Part shown: one piece after another, positions 63,523 to 64,000 of the stretch
Numbering within the stretch: position 1 is the first letter of the stretch
Layout: the number at the start of each line of letters is the position of its first letter
NCBI RefSeq assembly: GCF_000687735.1
Contig: NZ_JHXL01000005.1
Coordinates: forward strand, 23,008 to 87,007
Length of the DNA stretch: 64,000 nt
Direction of reading: 5' to 3'
Source of the DNA: Acholeplasma equifetale ATCC 29724
Lineage (GTDB): Bacteria; Bacillota_I; Bacilli_A; Acholeplasmatales; Acholeplasmataceae
Program-made: the position numbers and the translations under genes
The notes under the pieces: generated by a model
What the model saw: only the letters and a program-made list of their open reading frames with translations
Told to the model about the DNA's origin: nothing
The model's database searches: none

Positions 63523-63786
63523 TCAGAACTTTTTTAACAATTCTAATTCATCTTTTAGTTGTTCATTTTTGGTCTCTAGTTGTTTTAGTTTGTTTTGATA
63601 AATAAAATCATGACTTCCTTTCCTAGGAAAAGCTAAGTCTCCATATTTATCAAATTCACTAATCCATCTATACAAATTGTTAGGATGTACTCCTATATTA
63701 GTAGATACAGTTTTAACACTAAAGCCTTCCTTAATTACTAATTCGACAGATTGAACTTTAAACACTTCAGAAAATTTTTCTCGCAT
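63523..63786 (-). CDS. IS3-family transposase OrfA
   Basis: 87 residues with an N-terminal helix-turn-helix (VQSVELVIKEGFSVKTVSTNIGVHPNNLYRWISEFDKYGD) and a C-terminal leucine zipper (KLKQLETKNEQLKDELELLKK). AAAAAAG at 63529-63535 near its end is the usual minus-1 slippery site that would fuse it to OrfB; the OrfB frame is open upstream (VLSLPKEKSIVKFEFIKKNN). Intact, but it cannot move the element without OrfB. Confidence 0.9.
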   Translation of the reverse strand: MREKFSEVFKVQSVELVIKEGFSVKTVSTNIGVHPNNLYRWISEFDKYGDLAFPRKGSHDFIYQNKLKQLETKNEQLKDELELLKKF

Positions 63787-63852
63787 AAATAGACACCTCT
63801 TTACTATTGTTATATCTTTATTCTCTTATCTTTGTGTCTATTTTATTATAAC

Positions 63853-64000
63853 CATTCCAATTTTGTTGTGAGTGTGAATAAAGGACAAAACTCCCTATCT
63901 TCAGTTTTAGGAGTATCTAAAAGTAATTATTACAGATGGCTTAAAAATTTACCTAACGAGAGACCTGAACACAAACTGAAAGATGAAATAACGCGTTTAT
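63853..64000 (+). CDS. Partial IS3-family transposase OrfB of a second element (runs off the right edge)
   Basis: An open plus-strand frame contains QNSLSSVLGVSKSNYYRWLK and PNERPEHKLKDEI, the N-terminal OrfB pattern (S.LGVSRSGYYRWL). Its 5-prime part, including orfA, is not seen; the frame starts within 15 bp of the end of the first IS, so the second element was probably cut by it. No start codon is assigned. Confidence 0.7.

Larger units (their letters stand above)
62625..63840 (-). mobile_element. IS3-family insertion sequence (IS150-like), inactivated
   Basis: Ends are imperfect inverted repeats: TGGACAAAAAGTTAAGAG (62625-62642) and, reversed, TAGACACAAAGATAAGAG (63823-63840), 15 of 18 matching. 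Length 1216 bp. It encodes orfA and orfB on the minus strand with a programmed frameshift motif. orfB has a frameshift and a lost catalytic Asp, so the copy is dead. Exact target duplications were not resolved. TGATACCTCTAAAGTAGACA at 62571-62590, just left, resembles the end of another IS. Confidence 0.8.

Overview
The window looks like a piece of an Acholeplasma-type chromosome (Mollicutes, Acholeplasmatales). Base composition is very AT-rich. The genes are Firmicutes-like, but TGA is used as a stop and tryptophan is encoded by TGG, which argues against Mycoplasma/Spiroplasma code 4. Short lipoproteins carry InlB/Listeria-Bacteroides-type B repeats, iron-sulfur assembly is a SufCDSUB operon, and shine-dalgarno sequences of the GAGGTG/AAGGAG type precede most genes. 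The genus is inferred; no rRNA or tRNA gene is present to confirm it.

Positions 1-41,300 are mostly core chromosome. From left to right: the start of tyrS behind a T-box, ccpA with its own cre operator, a translation/tRNA block (rplS, trmD, rimM, khpA, rpsP, a YlbG-like gene, rsuA, def), a GH20 hexosaminidase block with spoU and thiI, rpsD with a structured leader, a glycolytic operon (pgk, XRE-cupin regulator, an HPr-like gene, tpiA), a ComK-like gene divergent from a degenerate squalene/phytoene-synthase relative, sufCDSUB, a run of surface and membrane proteins, oppABCDF, an S41-protease lipoprotein, more lipoproteins, and groES-groEL under CIRCE/HrcA control. CcpA, an HPr that keeps the regulatory serine but has lost phosphorelay residues, and good cre sites at ccpA and oppA suggest a carbon-catabolite circuit in which HPr acts mainly as a Crh-like co-regulator.

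Positions 41,400-64,000 are accessory. A DpnII/MboI-type GATC restriction-modification operon (dpnM, dpnA, dpnB order) carries single in-frame stop codons in both methyltransferase genes, while the endonuclease is intact. A downstream winged-helix/GIY-YIG gene is also split by one TAG. A serine recombinase lies beside it. Then come ribD-ribBA, with a RibB domain that has lost its metal ligands, two acetyltransferases, an RCC1/B-repeat pseudogene, a MATE exporter, and a decayed gene behind an elaborate leader: promoter, putative 18-codon leader peptide and mutually exclusive hairpins ending in a terminator. Next is a four-gene operon (sigma-region-4-like HTH, small winged-helix-like protein, SF1A helicase, coiled-coil protein) and a 1014-residue WYL-like/SF1B helicase/DUF2726 nuclease-like protein; these two units are the best candidates for undescribed defence functions. 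The window ends with alanine dehydrogenase, a dead IS3-family element and the start of a second IS3-type transposase.

Most genes lie on the minus strand. All homology statements rest on reading motifs by eye; no database search was run.
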